DNA of 64,000 bases from Nicotiana tabacum (lineage: Eukaryota > Streptophyta > Magnoliopsida > Solanales > Solanaceae): positions 158,769,436 to 158,833,435 of the forward strand of contig NC_134087.1 of the NCBI RefSeq assembly GCF_000715075.1, in the 5' to 3' direction. How positions within the stretch are numbered: position 1 is the stretch's first letter; each line of letters opens with the position of its first letter. The notes under the pieces are model-generated. The model saw only the letters and a list, made by a program, of their open reading frames with translations, was not told the DNA's origin and did no database searches. A program made the position numbers and the translations under genes. Below are positions 10,822-22,158 of the stretch, one piece after another.

Positions 10822-12036
10822 CACAATTTCCCCCAAAGTTTCCTTTATATTCTCATGAATTTGATGTTAAATCTAAGATGTAATCACAAAATATAGTTGG
10901 AAATGGATTAGAGACACTTACCCAATGATTTGGTATGAACGTCTTCTCTCAAAATCGCCCACTCTAGGAGTTAGGGTTCAAAGAATATGAAAAATGAGCA
11001 AAAACTCAGAATACCCAACTTTTAGCAGGCTACAAATGTCGCATTTGTGCCACTGGGTTTGCAAATGCGAACTCGCAAAAGCGAAGAAAGCTTTGCAAAT
11101 GCGAAGCCTTGAAGAATATTGTCTTCATCGCAAATGCGACAGGGAGTTCGCAAATTTGCAAATGCGAACTCTGAGGGCTTCGCAAATGCAAACTCTGAGG
11201 GCTTCGCAAATGCGAGATTTCCTTCGCAAATGCGACCTAGTCCCTAGCAGTCCAACTTCGCAAATGCGAGGCTACTTCGTAATTGCAATAGTCACATTTG
11301 CGACATAAACATCGCAAATGCGATGACACCAGAACCAGAAATCAAAGACTATGCAAAATTCATTCTGAAACCAATCCGGAACTCATCCGAGCCCTCGGGA
11401 ATCCAAACCAAATATGCATACAAGTCTAAAAATACCTTACAAACTTTCTCGCGTGTCAAATCATCAAGGTAACTTCTAAATCCATGAATCGGATGCCAAA
11501 ACGCATGAAAATCACCATGAACTTCAAGAACTTCTAGAATTGCAACCAAGCGTCCGAACCATATCAAATCAACTCCAAACGACACCAAATTTTGCAGGCA
11601 AGTCCCAAATGACATTACAAAGCTGTTCCAACTGTTGGAATCGGATTCCGACCTCAATAATATAAAAGTCAACTATGGGTCTAACCTCTTCATTTTCCAA
11701 ACTTTAACCTTTCCAACTTTCGTCGAAATGCCTCAAATTATGCTACGAGCCTCCAAATCCAAATACGAATGCACACCTATGTCCAAAATCACCATACGAA
11801 GCTACTGACATCACCCAAAACTCATTCCAGAGCCGTTTACTCAAAAGTCAAATTTCGGTCAAATTCTCACCGCTTAAGTTTCCAAAACTAGATTCCTTCT
11901 TCCAATTTGACTCTGATTCATCCTGAAACAGAATCCAACCATGCACGTAAGTTGATACACATAATATGAAGCTGCTCGTGAACTCAAACTGTCGAAACAG
12001 ACGCAATTTCTCAAAATGACCAGTCGGATCGTTACA
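10822..12036 (-). repeat. Lard2 3' LTR, proximal part
   Basis: On the minus strand it starts TGTAACGATCCGACTGG at 12036 and runs down to the LINE tail. It matches the 5' LTR at about 18310-19178 closely, including the array of CGCAAATGCGA motifs. With 6197-6699 it forms one LTR split by RTE3. No gene. Confidence 0.85.
11036..11320. repeat. Array of palindromic CGCAAATGCGA motifs
   Basis: More than ten copies of (T)CGCAAATGCGA or close variants (TTGCAAATGCGAAC, CGCATTTGTG) in about 285 bp. The core TCGCATTTGCGA is self-complementary. The same array occurs in the 5' LTR at 18500-18770. Confidence 0.85.
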
Positions 12037-12050
12037 TCCTTCTCCACTTA
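12037..12050 (-). other. Lard2 polypurine tract
   Basis: On the minus strand TAAGTGGAGAAGGA directly precedes the LTR start TGTAACG. Compare the tract of Gyp1 (AAGAGGGGGAGGA). Confidence 0.75.
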
Positions 12051-14908
12051 AACATACGTTCGTCCTCGAATGTGCCCGGAGTCGTTCCAAAGCCATTGAA
12101 CCACTGCATGAGCTCACCATACATACACCCGGGGGTGATTACCTATCACCCAAACCTATGTAGGACTGACAATGCAACTTAACTAAAGGTCTCATCTCAT
12201 CCTTAGTCCATACCCGTAGGGCAGAACCCAAACCTCAACATCTGAGATTCATCATAGAACCCGAATCCCAAATCATCACACTGAATAAACCTGAACCAGC
12301 TGAATCGACCCAAGATTCAAATCCAAAATACAATCACATGCTATTCTGCACAACTCAAATGCCTGAAATAATTATCCCTGACCACCATACCCGCTCAAAT
12401 AACACTCTGGATGCCGACAATACACTTCACATTGAATACAACTTTGTTCCGGACTTCAACAACACTGCCTATGATAAAGAAATATGTGGAAACTCATATC
12501 CACCCATGAAGTCAACAAGTCAAGAAGCTCTCTCGCCTACCAAGGGCCATCACCCAAATCTTAGCAGAAACACCCTCATACTTCCAAACACTCCTCACCC
12601 CCAATACTATAGTACTAATATTTGGTCTAAGAACCTCATCTCCGCCAATACAAGCAGCCCAACTAACAACTCATCATAGAACCACACGGATTCTCACACC
12701 ACACAGTTCGTACAACAAACCAACAATAACTCAATTATGCAGCACAAATAAAGAAAAGAAAAGTATAAGAATTATCTAACAAGTTCAACATGTGTAACAA
12801 CAAAAGTATAGTTTTCATCAAATCGTCCCACAGAGGGAAAACACAACACCAAATAAACATAAGGAAAGGTTGTCCCACATAACATCCATTACGGCGTGCA
12901 GCCTGCTCTTAAATACTCATCAAGACGAAATGCTGGGTTCACTGATCATATGAATACTGATATCAATTACAACAGAGTGCACAATAATAACTGCGGGAAA
13001 AAAGAATAGAAGTAATAAAACATGAAAGAAGCAAGCACAACTAAGGTGCAATGAGCAAATCAACATCACAAGTGCTATCTCACCCGCATCGCCATAAGGC
13101 CTGAACAGAATTACAACATGCGTGGGGAATAATCATACAACCTCACCGCGGCATAAAAGAGTAGCACCTAACATAGGCTTGGGGCATAAATAATATCCGT
13201 TTTGCCTGATAACATAACCATAATGAAAATCTCACAGGAGCACACAAACTTGACCTGATACAAGATACATATTCTCGTTGAGATTCCAAATAGTCCCCAA
13301 CCAAATCCTGATCCTTCCCAATTAGATAAATATTCTTCAAAAAGATCCACAACAACTTATCAATGACACATGCTATTAATTATTCCATTCCCAAGATTTC
13401 TTCACAATCCACCCATAGGAAATAGTCCACATTTGAGGGCATCTCACCCCAAAACCTCAGGAATACCAAAATTTCTATACCCGAACTCAACTACCCAAAT
13501 CAAATGGCTGATACATAACTCACACACTATCATTATGATGAAGCACTCACATAGAACTTCTGGCCGCGTAACAAAACATGAACCTTAAAAGCCTCAAAAC
13601 CCAGTAATCACCATGCTACCAACCACACACCGGTAACCAAACTCAAGGTCCTTTCCAAAATACACACTCTTCACATATGATAGCCAACAATGCCAACACT
13701 CTATTATTTTCAGATACAGATTCAGGAGAAAACCGCAATGTACCACATATTCCTTATGCCCATAGTAGACACCCAACTCAAGCCATTGTCAAACCATCGA
13801 GAACCCTCTGAGATTTGCTCAGACGCAACTAAGCCATCAGGACTACACCTCCCCAACTCAATCGTGTCACACAAACCATCCATTCCAAGTGTGCTGCCAC
13901 AAATGCTAGTAGAGAATTCCTATTCAAAAGGACCAACTACTTCTATTTCCATGCTGACCCACACCACAGAGCTGACCCATATCTTCGGATAGTCAACATG
14001 CTATAATCCTAATCAAAGTCCCAAATGCAGATGATCCTAACACGAACCACGTAGCCTAGAAGCTCATAAACTACCGCATTCCCTTTGAAGCACCCTATTC
14101 TACCGTAAACATGATTGGCCACGCTAAATAGATCTTCTGTGAATCTGGAGTTATTTCTTCGACTCCCCTTTATATTGAAATGTAGATTCATTAATGACGC
14201 AGAAACACCGTAAGCTCCAATACCATCCCATGAAAGATCTCAGGCCTTAGTCATATACAAATTTTGGAAACCTTCCAATACCACATATATATATACCTCA
14301 GGCCATAACTGATGTAAATCTGACTCTGTAATCTGAATGCTGCTAGAGGACTCCTCCACTTGGCACGAAGCCATAAAAAACACTATCTACTGATCCGCAA
14401 AACTAACCTTCACAGCTCGCACAACACCAATCACAAGGTACTCCAATACCACCAACTATCCTCAATCAACGCCCACCTCATGACCTTGCCATAATCTCGA
14501 CGACTAGTCAACCAATTAAAGTTTCTCAAGCTCGCACTCATCAATTAGTTACCGGGAATCGTTGCGCCTCCATATGAACAACTGAATAGCCTCTCAATAC
14601 CTCTGTATCTTCAGTCTGAATGACACATTGAGACAATGTCTGAGCATCTGTGGCTCCCTTGTAGCCCGTTTGTAGCATCACGAACCACGGGCGCATAACA
14701 AACACTGAGAGCGTAATATCATACACGAGTGGATGTAGAGGAACATGAGTTATATATTTCGAGTTGAATCAATATCGCAAGATAAGAAATGAAAGAAGTG
14801 GAATTTCCTAACAGTTATGTAACCTCTCGAAGATAAGTATAGATGTCTACGTACCGATCCACAAGACTTTACTAAACCTGCCTATGACACGTACCACCTA
14901 TGAACCTA
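12051..14908 (-). other. Lard2 interior: no recognisable coding domains
   Basis: About 2.86 kb between purine tract and PBS. I looked for protease, RT, RNase H and integrase signatures on both strands and saw none; frames are short. The plus strand is rich in A and C. The end next to the PBS (about 14790-14830, CCTAACAGTTATGTAACCTC) resembles the Gyp10 leader at 55588-55612, so the leader is related to coding chromoviruses while the rest is not. The part next to the purine tract still shows the ATTCGAGGACGAACGT leader to the 3' LTR seen also in Gyp10. Confidence 0.7.
14541..14726 (-). other. Small open frame in the Lard2 interior, unrecognised
   Basis: A 61-codon frame on the minus strand with residues GATDAQTLSQCVIQTEDTEV and ending SVVHMEAQRFPVTN. 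It lies about 200 bases after the PBS, where gag starts in coding relatives, but has no gag motif that I know. It could be a vestige of gag or chance. Confidence 0.25.
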
Positions 14909-14922
14909 GAGCTCTAATACCA
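14909..14922 (-). other. Lard2 primer binding site (initiator Met tRNA type)
   Basis: On the minus strand TGGTATTAGAGCTC, a close variant of TGGTATCAGAGC, complementary to the 3' end of plant initiator tRNA-Met. It lies three bases inside the LTR end TGACA at 14926. Confidence 0.85.
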
Positions 14923-16011
14923 ACTTGTCAGGACCTAAAATCTCTCCAAAGGAGTCGTGATGACACCTAGTCTCCATACTAGGTAAGCCTAACATTAACT
15001 GAAATAACATGGATATTTACTAGCTTTAAATTAAATAATTCTAAACAATTACAATTCCCCAAAACCGGTGGTACAAGTCATAAGCCTTTCTAAGAGTAGT
15101 TATACAAAACCAAAACGTGACTGATCCAGAACAAAAAGAACCAATGAAAATAAGTACAACCGAAGGTGACTCCGATGCCTGCGAATGCAGCAACATGTTT
15201 ACCTTGAGTCTCTACCGTGACGATCCACATAGCTACTACCGACCAAATCCTTGGATCTGTATACAAAAATGTACAGAAGTGTGGTATGAGCACAGAAGAC
15301 TGATGCCCAGTAAGTATCAAGACTAACCTCGGTGGAGTAGTGATCAAATAAATTGAACATGATAAAAAACTATCAACATAAGGATAACAAAGTAATATCA
15401 ACAGCAGGAAGAAAAACAACTACAATAAGTAGAAACAATAAAGGGAAACAAGGATGGAAATGAACGATAACCAAGTAAATTAACACCAACATAGCTGGGA
15501 TACAGACAAATAAAATGTACTCAAATAAGGAAGGTGATGTCAACTCAATCAATCATATCATTTCTGATGCACAATTCTAGCCATCTCAAAACTCGATATC
15601 TCATATCATAACCTCAATTTCCCAACCTTTAGTACACCCGGCACCTCATGCCCACATATTTCTATCTCACTTTGCACAAATGTTACTCAGTACATAATGT
15701 CTATAACAGATGCAATTAAGAAGTTCAAGTTGTCTCATTTACATATCATAAAGTAGAGTACAACTTCTAAACCAATTAGGAAATTTAGCAAGAAAAGATG
15801 AAGTTGTTTTTAGAAATTATTTGAATAAAGAAAGTACCATTTTCAATTATAATACAACATCGAATGAATTATTACCTTTAACATGGGATTTAATAAATTA
15901 AAACTTAGTAGAAATTCCTTTTAAGTAAAATACAACCTCACACGGTTTAAGGAAACTTAATTGAGAAACTAATTAAGTTAAAAATATAATAATTATTGAA
16001 ATTTGAAGTGT

Positions 16012-16013
<2 letters not shown>

Positions 16014-16052
<39 letters not shown>
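16014..16052. repeat. (TA)n(CA)n microsatellite
   Basis: Alternating TA followed by CACACACA, inside the Lard2 5' LTR. A second one is at 16411-16440. Confidence 0.9.
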
Positions 16053-16054
<2 letters not shown>

Positions 16055-16409
16055 TCTAGTTCAAATTAAAAAAAATCATATAAAGCAGTGTAGCATAAAT
16101 TCCTTTATTTTGAATCACGATATTACTAATAACTTAATGGGACAGGAGAAAAATGTTTCAATGTAATAAATTTACTCTAAAAATTATTTCACCAGAATAG
16201 TAGTTTCAGGGAAAGAACACAAGGAACATTGGCAATTCAATAACTCAATGCCAATAACCTGATCTTCGCGACTCAGTGAAACCTGAAATACAAATTGACA
16301 AGTTTTAAATGAATGAACTAGGATCTTCTCAATATTCAGATATAACCAAATCCTAAATGAAATTTTAAACCATCGGATAACTTGTATAGTCAAAGAGGAA
16401 TACATAAGC

Positions 16410-16410
<1 letters not shown>

Positions 16411-16440
<30 letters not shown>
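16411..16440. repeat. (TA)n(CA)n microsatellite
   Basis: Same composition as the one at 16014, directly before the tandem array that starts at 16440. Confidence 0.9.
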
Positions 16441-16760
16441 TTGATGCGGCGCACATTCCGATCCCACCAATCCTCCCTTATTCATCCTCAACAATTACAA
16501 TAAAGTAAATAGTATATATTTGTTGCGGCGTGCAACTCGATCCCACCAATCCTCCCTTTTTCCTCATTAACAATTAAATGATGTGGTGTACATCCCGATC
16601 CCACCATATAACAAGTAACAATATGAACATTCACCCTTATTACTCCTTGTTGCGGCGTGCAACCCGATCCCACCAGTCCACCCTTATTACTCCTCAATAT
16701 ATATCACCCTTATTGCTCTTGTTGCGGCATGCAACCCGATCCCACCTATCCACCTAAAAT
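16440..16760 (-). repeat. Degenerate tandem array, about five units, in Lard2 5' LTR
   Basis: Each unit holds TGCGGCGTGCAAC, then CCGATCCCACC and a CCTCCCTTATT-like tail; unit length is 50-90 bp. In reverse orientation GGGCTGCACGCCGCAAC appears once in the Gyp1 LTR at about 5275, so this is a family feature expanded here. Confidence 0.8.
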
Positions 16761-17549
16761 CAACAACAACAACAATTCAAAAACCCAAGCACAATGATTT
16801 CTACCACCAAAAGTATGAGTACACGACAACGAGAGAATTACGGAAAAACCAAGAAGCACAATAACCTTAACAAAACCACAAGACATAACAAGCACGTGAT
16901 ATCTACACCTGCAACCACAACAATTTGGGCACATAACATATATGCACAGGGTCATAAAAGAATTCACAATTAAGAAATAATAAAACAATAAGGAGAACAA
17001 TTACTTCAATTAAGGCAAATAAGGGCCAAATAACAAGTAAGAGTTAGAGAAAAGCTAACAACATCATTTGGAGCATATAGAGGTAAAACAAGCAATTAGG
17101 AAACCCAATCATATCGGAAAACCTCTCACTTAATGAACATAAGGAACCTAAGAACCCTAAAGGCAACTTTCCCACAAATAAGTCCGAGCACACACTCGTC
17201 ACCTCATGTGCACGGGCTACAATTAGTATAGAAGACTTAAATCCTAAGAAGAAGTCCCCCACACAAGGTTAGACAAGATATTTACCTCAATCCGGCCAAT
17301 TCAATACTCAATTTAGCTTTTCCTTTACCAATTCATCAACGCTCGGCTCAATCTAGCCAAAAATGACTTGAATACACCAAACAATGCAAGAGAAAATAAT
17401 TTCAATTAACAAAACCATGATTCTTATACAATTTGCAAAAAGTCAACAAAAGTCAACTCTTCGGGCCCGCACCTCAGAACCCGACAAAATTATAAAAATC
17501 GAACACCCATTCCGCTATGAGTTCACCCATACAAAAGTTATCTAATTCC

Positions 17550-17554
17550 GATAC
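17550..17554. repeat. Target site duplication of Solo4 (left copy GATAC)
   Basis: GATAC here and at 18268-18272 flank the TG/CA ends of Solo4. Confidence 0.85.
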
Positions 17555-18267
17555 TGTTTACCTTGAAAATGTTAATTACAATTAGATTTGATTTTGTGGT
17601 TCTAAAAACACGTGATTTATTTTATGCTAGTTTTTAGGCAGTAGATGCTAAGTGTGAGACTAAAAAAATATGATAAGAGCTTGAAGGCAGCATGTCGAGC
17701 AAACCCAGTGACTGGGATTCGGGGCCTCAAGGTCGAACTAAGCGCTGGGCAGTGACCGGACGATGAAGGTCTAACAATTCTAAGAGCTTTGATAAGAGCT
17801 CTTTCTGATCAATAATGAGTAATAAATGAAGAACAATTAATAGAACACAATAAATGTAAGCAATAAATATAAGTAATAGAATCAAATGAGAATGTGTTTA
17901 AGTTAAAGAGCATAGAATGTGCTTGTATTGAATCTTGTGTGTATTACAAAATGACAACGGTCCCCTTTATATATGAGGGGGAATCCCAACATAATACAGA
18001 CGCATTTATTACAAGGATTTGAGGCTGGTACAGCCATTTAATGCCACAGTATGGGCTTGAACTAGTCTAATAGTCTTGGTCAGCTTTAATCACGTGCTTT
18101 GGGAACTTCCCGCTCGTCCATCATAGCCATTGATTTGCATTGCCTCGAGGTCGATCGTTGAGAACCCTCAGGGTCGAGCCTCGAACTATGCCTCGGGCCT
18201 TCTGAAGACGGGCCATGGGAAGTCGTGGTGATCCCAAAATCGGACTCCCTAATTTTAGCCGTACACA
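17555..18267 (-). mobile_element. Solo4: solo LTR, 713 bp, TSD GATAC
   Basis: On the minus strand it begins TGTGTACGGCTAAAATTAGG and ends GGTAAACA, giving TG...CA ends. It is flanked on both sides by GATAC (17550-17554 and 18268-18272). The host Lard2 sequence continues across it. A TATA region at about 17965 and A/T-rich downstream sequence fit a U3-R-U5 order. No interior is attached, so it is a solo LTR left by recombination of an LTR retrotransposon; superfamily not determined. Confidence 0.85.
17962..17980 (-). promoter_or_regulatory. Probable TATA box of Solo4
   Basis: On the minus strand CCCTCATATATAAAGGGGA. It is placed near the middle of the LTR with a T/A-rich stretch downstream, as expected for the U3/R border. 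Confidence 0.65.
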
Positions 18268-19178
18268 GATACCATTTGGTCATTCAAATTATCATTTTAT
18301 ATTTTTGAAAAATTTCCCAATTTTCCAATTTTTTCTTTAGATTCTCATGAATTTGATGTTAAATCTAAGATATAATCATAAAATATAGTTGGAAATTGAT
18401 TATAGATACTTACCCAATGATTTGGTATCGCCTACTCTCGGAGGTAGGGTTCAAAGAATATGAAAAATGAGCAGAAACTCGGAATACTCAGCTTTTAGCA
18501 GATTGCAGATGTTGCATTTGCAACACTGGGTTTGCAAAGGCAAACTCGCAAAAGCGAAGAAAGCGTCGCAAATGCGAATCCTGGAAGAGTACTGTCTTCA
18601 TTGCAAATGCGACAGGGAGTTTGCAAATGCGAACTCTGAGGGCTACACAAATGTGGGATTTCCTTCGCAAATGCGACCCAGTCCCTAGCCGCCCAGCTTC
18701 GCAAATGCAAGGCTGCTTCGCAATTGCAATAGATGCATTTGTGACATAAACATCGCAAATGCGATGATACCAGAACCAGAAATCAAAGACTATGCAAAAA
18801 TCATTTCAAAACCAATTTGAAACTCACCCGAGCCATCAGGGCTCCAAACCAAATATGCTCACGAGTCTAAAAACACCTTACAAACTCGGTCGCACGCTCA
18901 AATCATCAAAATAACTTCTAAAACCATGATTCGGATTCCAAAACGCATGAAAATCACCATGAACTTCAAGAACTTCTAGAATTGCAACCAAGCATTCAAA
19001 CCATATCAAATCAACTCCAAACGACACCAAATTTTGCAGACAAGTCCCAAATGACATAACAGAGTTGTTCCATCTTTTAGAATCGCATTCCAACCTCGAT
19101 AACATAAAAGTCAGCTATGGGTCAAACCTCTCCATTTTTCAAACTTCAACTTTTCCACCTTTTGCCGAAATGCCTCAA
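18268..19178 (-). repeat. Lard2 5' LTR, outer part (truncated)
   Basis: Matches 10835-11735 of the 3' LTR, ending at GCCTCAAATTA at 19178. The 3' LTR copy goes on for about 300 bp to its TG end, but here the sequence switches abruptly to the Ogre5 protease. The outer end of this LTR has been lost. Confidence 0.82.
18500..18770. repeat. Second copy of the CGCAAATGCGA array
   Basis: Same motif set as at 11036-11320, slightly more decayed (for example GCACAAATGTGG-like variants). Confidence 0.82.
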
Positions 19179-19700
19179 ATTACTCCGATCAAGGTTGATT
19201 TCTCCGATAGTGGCTCTTTGAGATCCATCGAATGCCTTCACATTCATGTTTATCATTCATATCTCATGCAGGCCCTTACCTAATTTCTTTAGAGTGGTTA
19301 GTGGGCATATGTTCAGACTTAAACCTCCATCTATCACGACCCTAGTAATGAACTTGTCCTCGAATTGCATTGTGATGCGCAATGCCTTGTTATGACTCGG
19401 TCCTTCTAGTGGTAACTCATCTTCGTGGAAAGTGATTTTGTGGCTCTACAATACCTGTCCGACTATTTTAGCCATATCTCCACTAGTGATGTCGACGGGT
19501 ACATAAGCTTCACTTAACACCTTCATCAAAGCATTCTTGTGTGCGTCTGAGTTTTGCAATAGTGATAAGATGGATATCCGAGTAGGAGTCTTATTCAGAT
19601 GGTCAACAACAGAGTATTATGTTGCTTGTATCTTTCTTCAAAGATCATTAGTGCCAGTCTCAACAACAAGCGGCTTAGGTGCAGCTTCCTTGCTTGTTCC
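19179..19700 (-). pseudogene. Ogre5 protease region (truncated)
   Basis: On the minus strand it reads NALMKVLSEAYVP, GDMAKIVGQVL, then a stop, SHKITFHEDELPLEGPSHNK and the active-site region VVIDGGLSLNICPLTTLKKL, followed by MNVKAFDGSQRATIGEINLD. The Asp of IDGG near 19335 would be catalytic. At least two stops are present. The sequence ends at 19179 against the Lard2 LTR, so no RT follows. This matches the gag-protease border of Solanaceae Ogre/Tat elements. Confidence 0.82.
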
Positions 19701-21890
19701 TCATAGATTCTCAGATGTGTAAACTTTGCTAGTTCTAGTCATACCTTGCGCGACACCTGTTTCTTTCATTTTGGCTTTTTCCTTTATTCTTTCTTCTGCA
19801 ATATAATCCCACGGGACAGCATCAAACTTGAAAGATGGTATGGGTGCTACCATTACAGTGAAGGGTGTAGCTACATTGACTTCAATTGGAGCCTTGGTTT
19901 GTACCACAACTGGCGTGAGGGTGACCACAGATGTTTTAGGAGCGTCTCCCTCTCGAATAAGTCCAATGGACCCTTCCTGATCCCATTCCTCGTTAGTTTC
20001 TATCACGTTCACTCCCTCACTTTTGTGATCTGGGAGAGGGTTGTTGCAAACATTTGGTGCAACTTCCTTTGCTTGTATAACCTTAGCATCGATCAACGTC
20101 TGAATCTTGTCTTTCAACGTGCTACATTCCTCAATAGTATGACCCTTCATTCCTGAATGATAAACATATATTTTGTTGGGGTTGATCCATTTTAGAGGGA
20201 GTTTCCATAACAACAGCAGGTATAGGGATGGCATAACCAGTGGCCTTTAGTCTCTCATACAGTTGGGTGATGGGTTCAACAATTAGCGTGTATTGTCAAA
20301 GAGGTCTGTGGTCGAAATTTGGACGTGGCTTGTAGGTATGGTATGTGGCGGCAGGGTATTGGTACTTTGGGGGTAAGGGTTGATATGTGGGTGGAGGTGT
20401 TTGGTATGTGAGGGGAGACTTAGGGCCCTGGGCTACCATAATGACACCCACTTCTTTCTTCTTTGAAATACCTCCTGATTGCAAAGCTTTATTCACGGCC
20501 TATAGCGCCTCGAAATTAGTTACCATCCCACTCTTGATTCCTTCTCATATTCTTTCCCCTAACTTGATAATGTCTGAGAACTTGTGATATTTGATGACTA
20601 TCAATTGTTCATAATTTTACAGATCTTGTGCTCTAACAAAGAACCGGTTCATTTGTTCTTTTTTAAGTGCCAACCTTACCTTTGCGACATCTGATCTCCA
20701 ACGTGTAGCATACTCGCGGAAGCTTTCTATCGGCTTCTTCTTGATATTTTGAATGTAGAAAAAGACTGACACATTTTCCATGTTGAACTTGAAGTTGTCC
20801 ATGAAATCTGATGCCATACTTACCCAATTAACCCACTTCTTTGGGTTTTGATTGATATACCAAGAAAATGAATCTCCTTAAAGGCTTCGCATGAATAATT
20901 TCATGTGGATTTGTTCATTCTTACCCACTCCTACAATCTTGTATCAGTATATTCTTAGATGCACCTTCAGATCACCATTACCATCAAACATTTTGAACTT
21001 GGGAGGTTTGTAACCCTCTAGCAGCTCCACATCCTGCTGAATACACAGGTTCTCATAGTTTAGACCTTCAACACCTTTCACACCTTCAACACCTTTCACA
21101 CCTTCAACACTCTAGACTCTCCATGTGAGCTTCTTGAGTTCCTCAGCCATGTTTCTAATGAGCAGGTCCTTTTCAGTTGGTTCGCGTATGTGTAGGGTTT
21201 GTTGTGGGGTATAGGGTAAGGTTTCCATATATATCCGATTAATTTGATGAGTTCTTGGAACTTGGGTATATGGTTGGTCATTGGTCGAGTTTTGGGGATC
21301 AGGAGTAGGTTGTGGTGCATTTTGGGGAGTGTGATAAGTGTTGGTTTGTGGGTATAGAGTTGGATGATTGTGATGTTGTTGAGGGGTTTGCACTAGTGGT
21401 GGGTTAAGATTCTGGGGAGGTGCGGGATTATGAACTGGTGTGGTGCGGGAGGATTTGGACCTACGGGTGATGGATTTTTGTTTTGTATAATTTGTGGCGG
21501 TGTTTGGTTCTGGGTAGTCGGGTTTTGCTGATTGATGTCGGGAACATTGAGAGTAAGGGAAAGGTTTGCCAGATTTTGGACCTGCTCAAGCTTACCCTGT
21601 AGTCCCAGAATTTTCTGATCCAAACGTAAGACAAACTCATTCTGCCCCAGAGTACTTCTACCATCTGAAGTTTCAACATTTTCTACCACAACAGCGTTGT
21701 CTTTTCGAATACCCCTTTAAATCATCCATTTTCCCTTTGAATTTGCTTTTGCTTTTCGGGTTGCTAGGTGGAGGACCTCTGGATCTAGCATGGTATATTG
21801 ATGATGCTAGTATGCACGAACCAACCTCTGGAATGGGAATAATCAGAATGAAAGAAAAGCAAAAGGTAACCAAGTCAGTAAGGTGAAATA
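19701..21890 (-). pseudogene. Ogre5 gag (several frameshifts)
   Basis: Capsid-type protein forming virus-like particles. N-terminal part about 21890-21393: LDQKILGLQGKLEQVQNLAN (helical) followed by a Pro/Gln/Asn-rich stretch, continued in another frame through 21112 (AEELKKLT). The capsid core lies near 20900-20617 (FREYATRWRSDVAKV and EQMNRFFVRAQDL). A Pro/Tyr-rich stretch follows at 20496-20296, then a zinc-knuckle-like YHSGMKGHTIEEC and LKDKIQTLIDAKVIQ at 20170-20060. The first Cys expected in the knuckle is not seen. A short tandem of ACACCTTTCACACCTTCA-like units (about 21066-21110) adds to the breakage. ORF1 lies 0.27 kb upstream. Confidence 0.82.
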
Positions 21891-22158
21891 AAAGAGTGTT
21901 TGCAATATTTAAACATGTTTCACAAAGTCATGCAATAATTTGCATCCTAATTTTGGGACCTCATTGTGCCTGAGGTAGGCCTAAGCGACACATAGACTTG
22001 GAGAAAATTGGTGTTAATGTTTTCTTCATTTCATTAATGCAAAAATGAGCCAAAACAATCTTTTACTAAATCGACAATAATAAAATAAAGTTACTAAATC
22101 TAGACTTATTACATCGAAATCTAATCTAAGCTAGAAAGAAGTAAATAACATCATCGCC
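21891..22158 (-). other. Ogre5 spacer between ORF1 and gag
   Basis: Non-coding. It contains GGGACCTCATTGTGCCTGAGG at about 21956, which has a clear counterpart in Ogre9 at about 61960 on the plus strand. Confidence 0.65.

Larger units (their letters stand above)
14926..17554 (-). repeat. Lard2 5' LTR, part next to the PBS
   Basis: On the minus strand the LTR ends GGTCCTGACA at 14926. It includes two microsatellites, a degenerate tandem array at 16440-16760 and blocks matching the 3' LTR. It is interrupted at 17555 by Solo4, whose left target copy is 17550-17554. No gene seen. Confidence 0.82.
6197..19178 (-). mobile_element. Lard2: large minus-strand LTR element with non-coding interior
   Basis: Reading on the minus strand: 5' LTR (19178 down to 14926), PBS (14922-14909), interior with no recognisable pol (14908-12037), purine tract, 3' LTR (from 12036 down into 6197). 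LTRs resemble those of the chromoviruses here: they start TGTAACGATCC and carry the palindromic array. LTRs with a long non-coding middle fit the LARD class, which moves with enzymes from autonomous relatives. Gyp1 cut its 3' LTR at 6197, RTE3 sits inside that LTR, Solo4 sits in the 5' LTR, and the outer end of the 5' LTR is missing at 19178. Confidence 0.75.

Noticed and set aside
6690..10835. Target site duplication of the LINE
   Set aside because: The flanks (AGTTCTCAC and TTCACAATT) share only a few bases, so no duplication is claimed.
11036..11320. CRISPR-like array of CGCAAATGCGA
   Set aside because: Motifs are short, irregularly spaced and degenerate; the DNA is a plant LTR.
12338..12679. 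Plus-strand frame of 113 codons in the Lard2 interior as a host gene
   Set aside because: Low-complexity Asn/Thr/Pro composition from A/C-rich DNA, antisense to the element, with no motif.
16745..16775. AACAACAACAACAA run as a minus-strand SINE or RTE tail
   Set aside because: The conserved block that precedes such tails (TAGTGGGATTA) is absent, and the run lies within LTR sequence.
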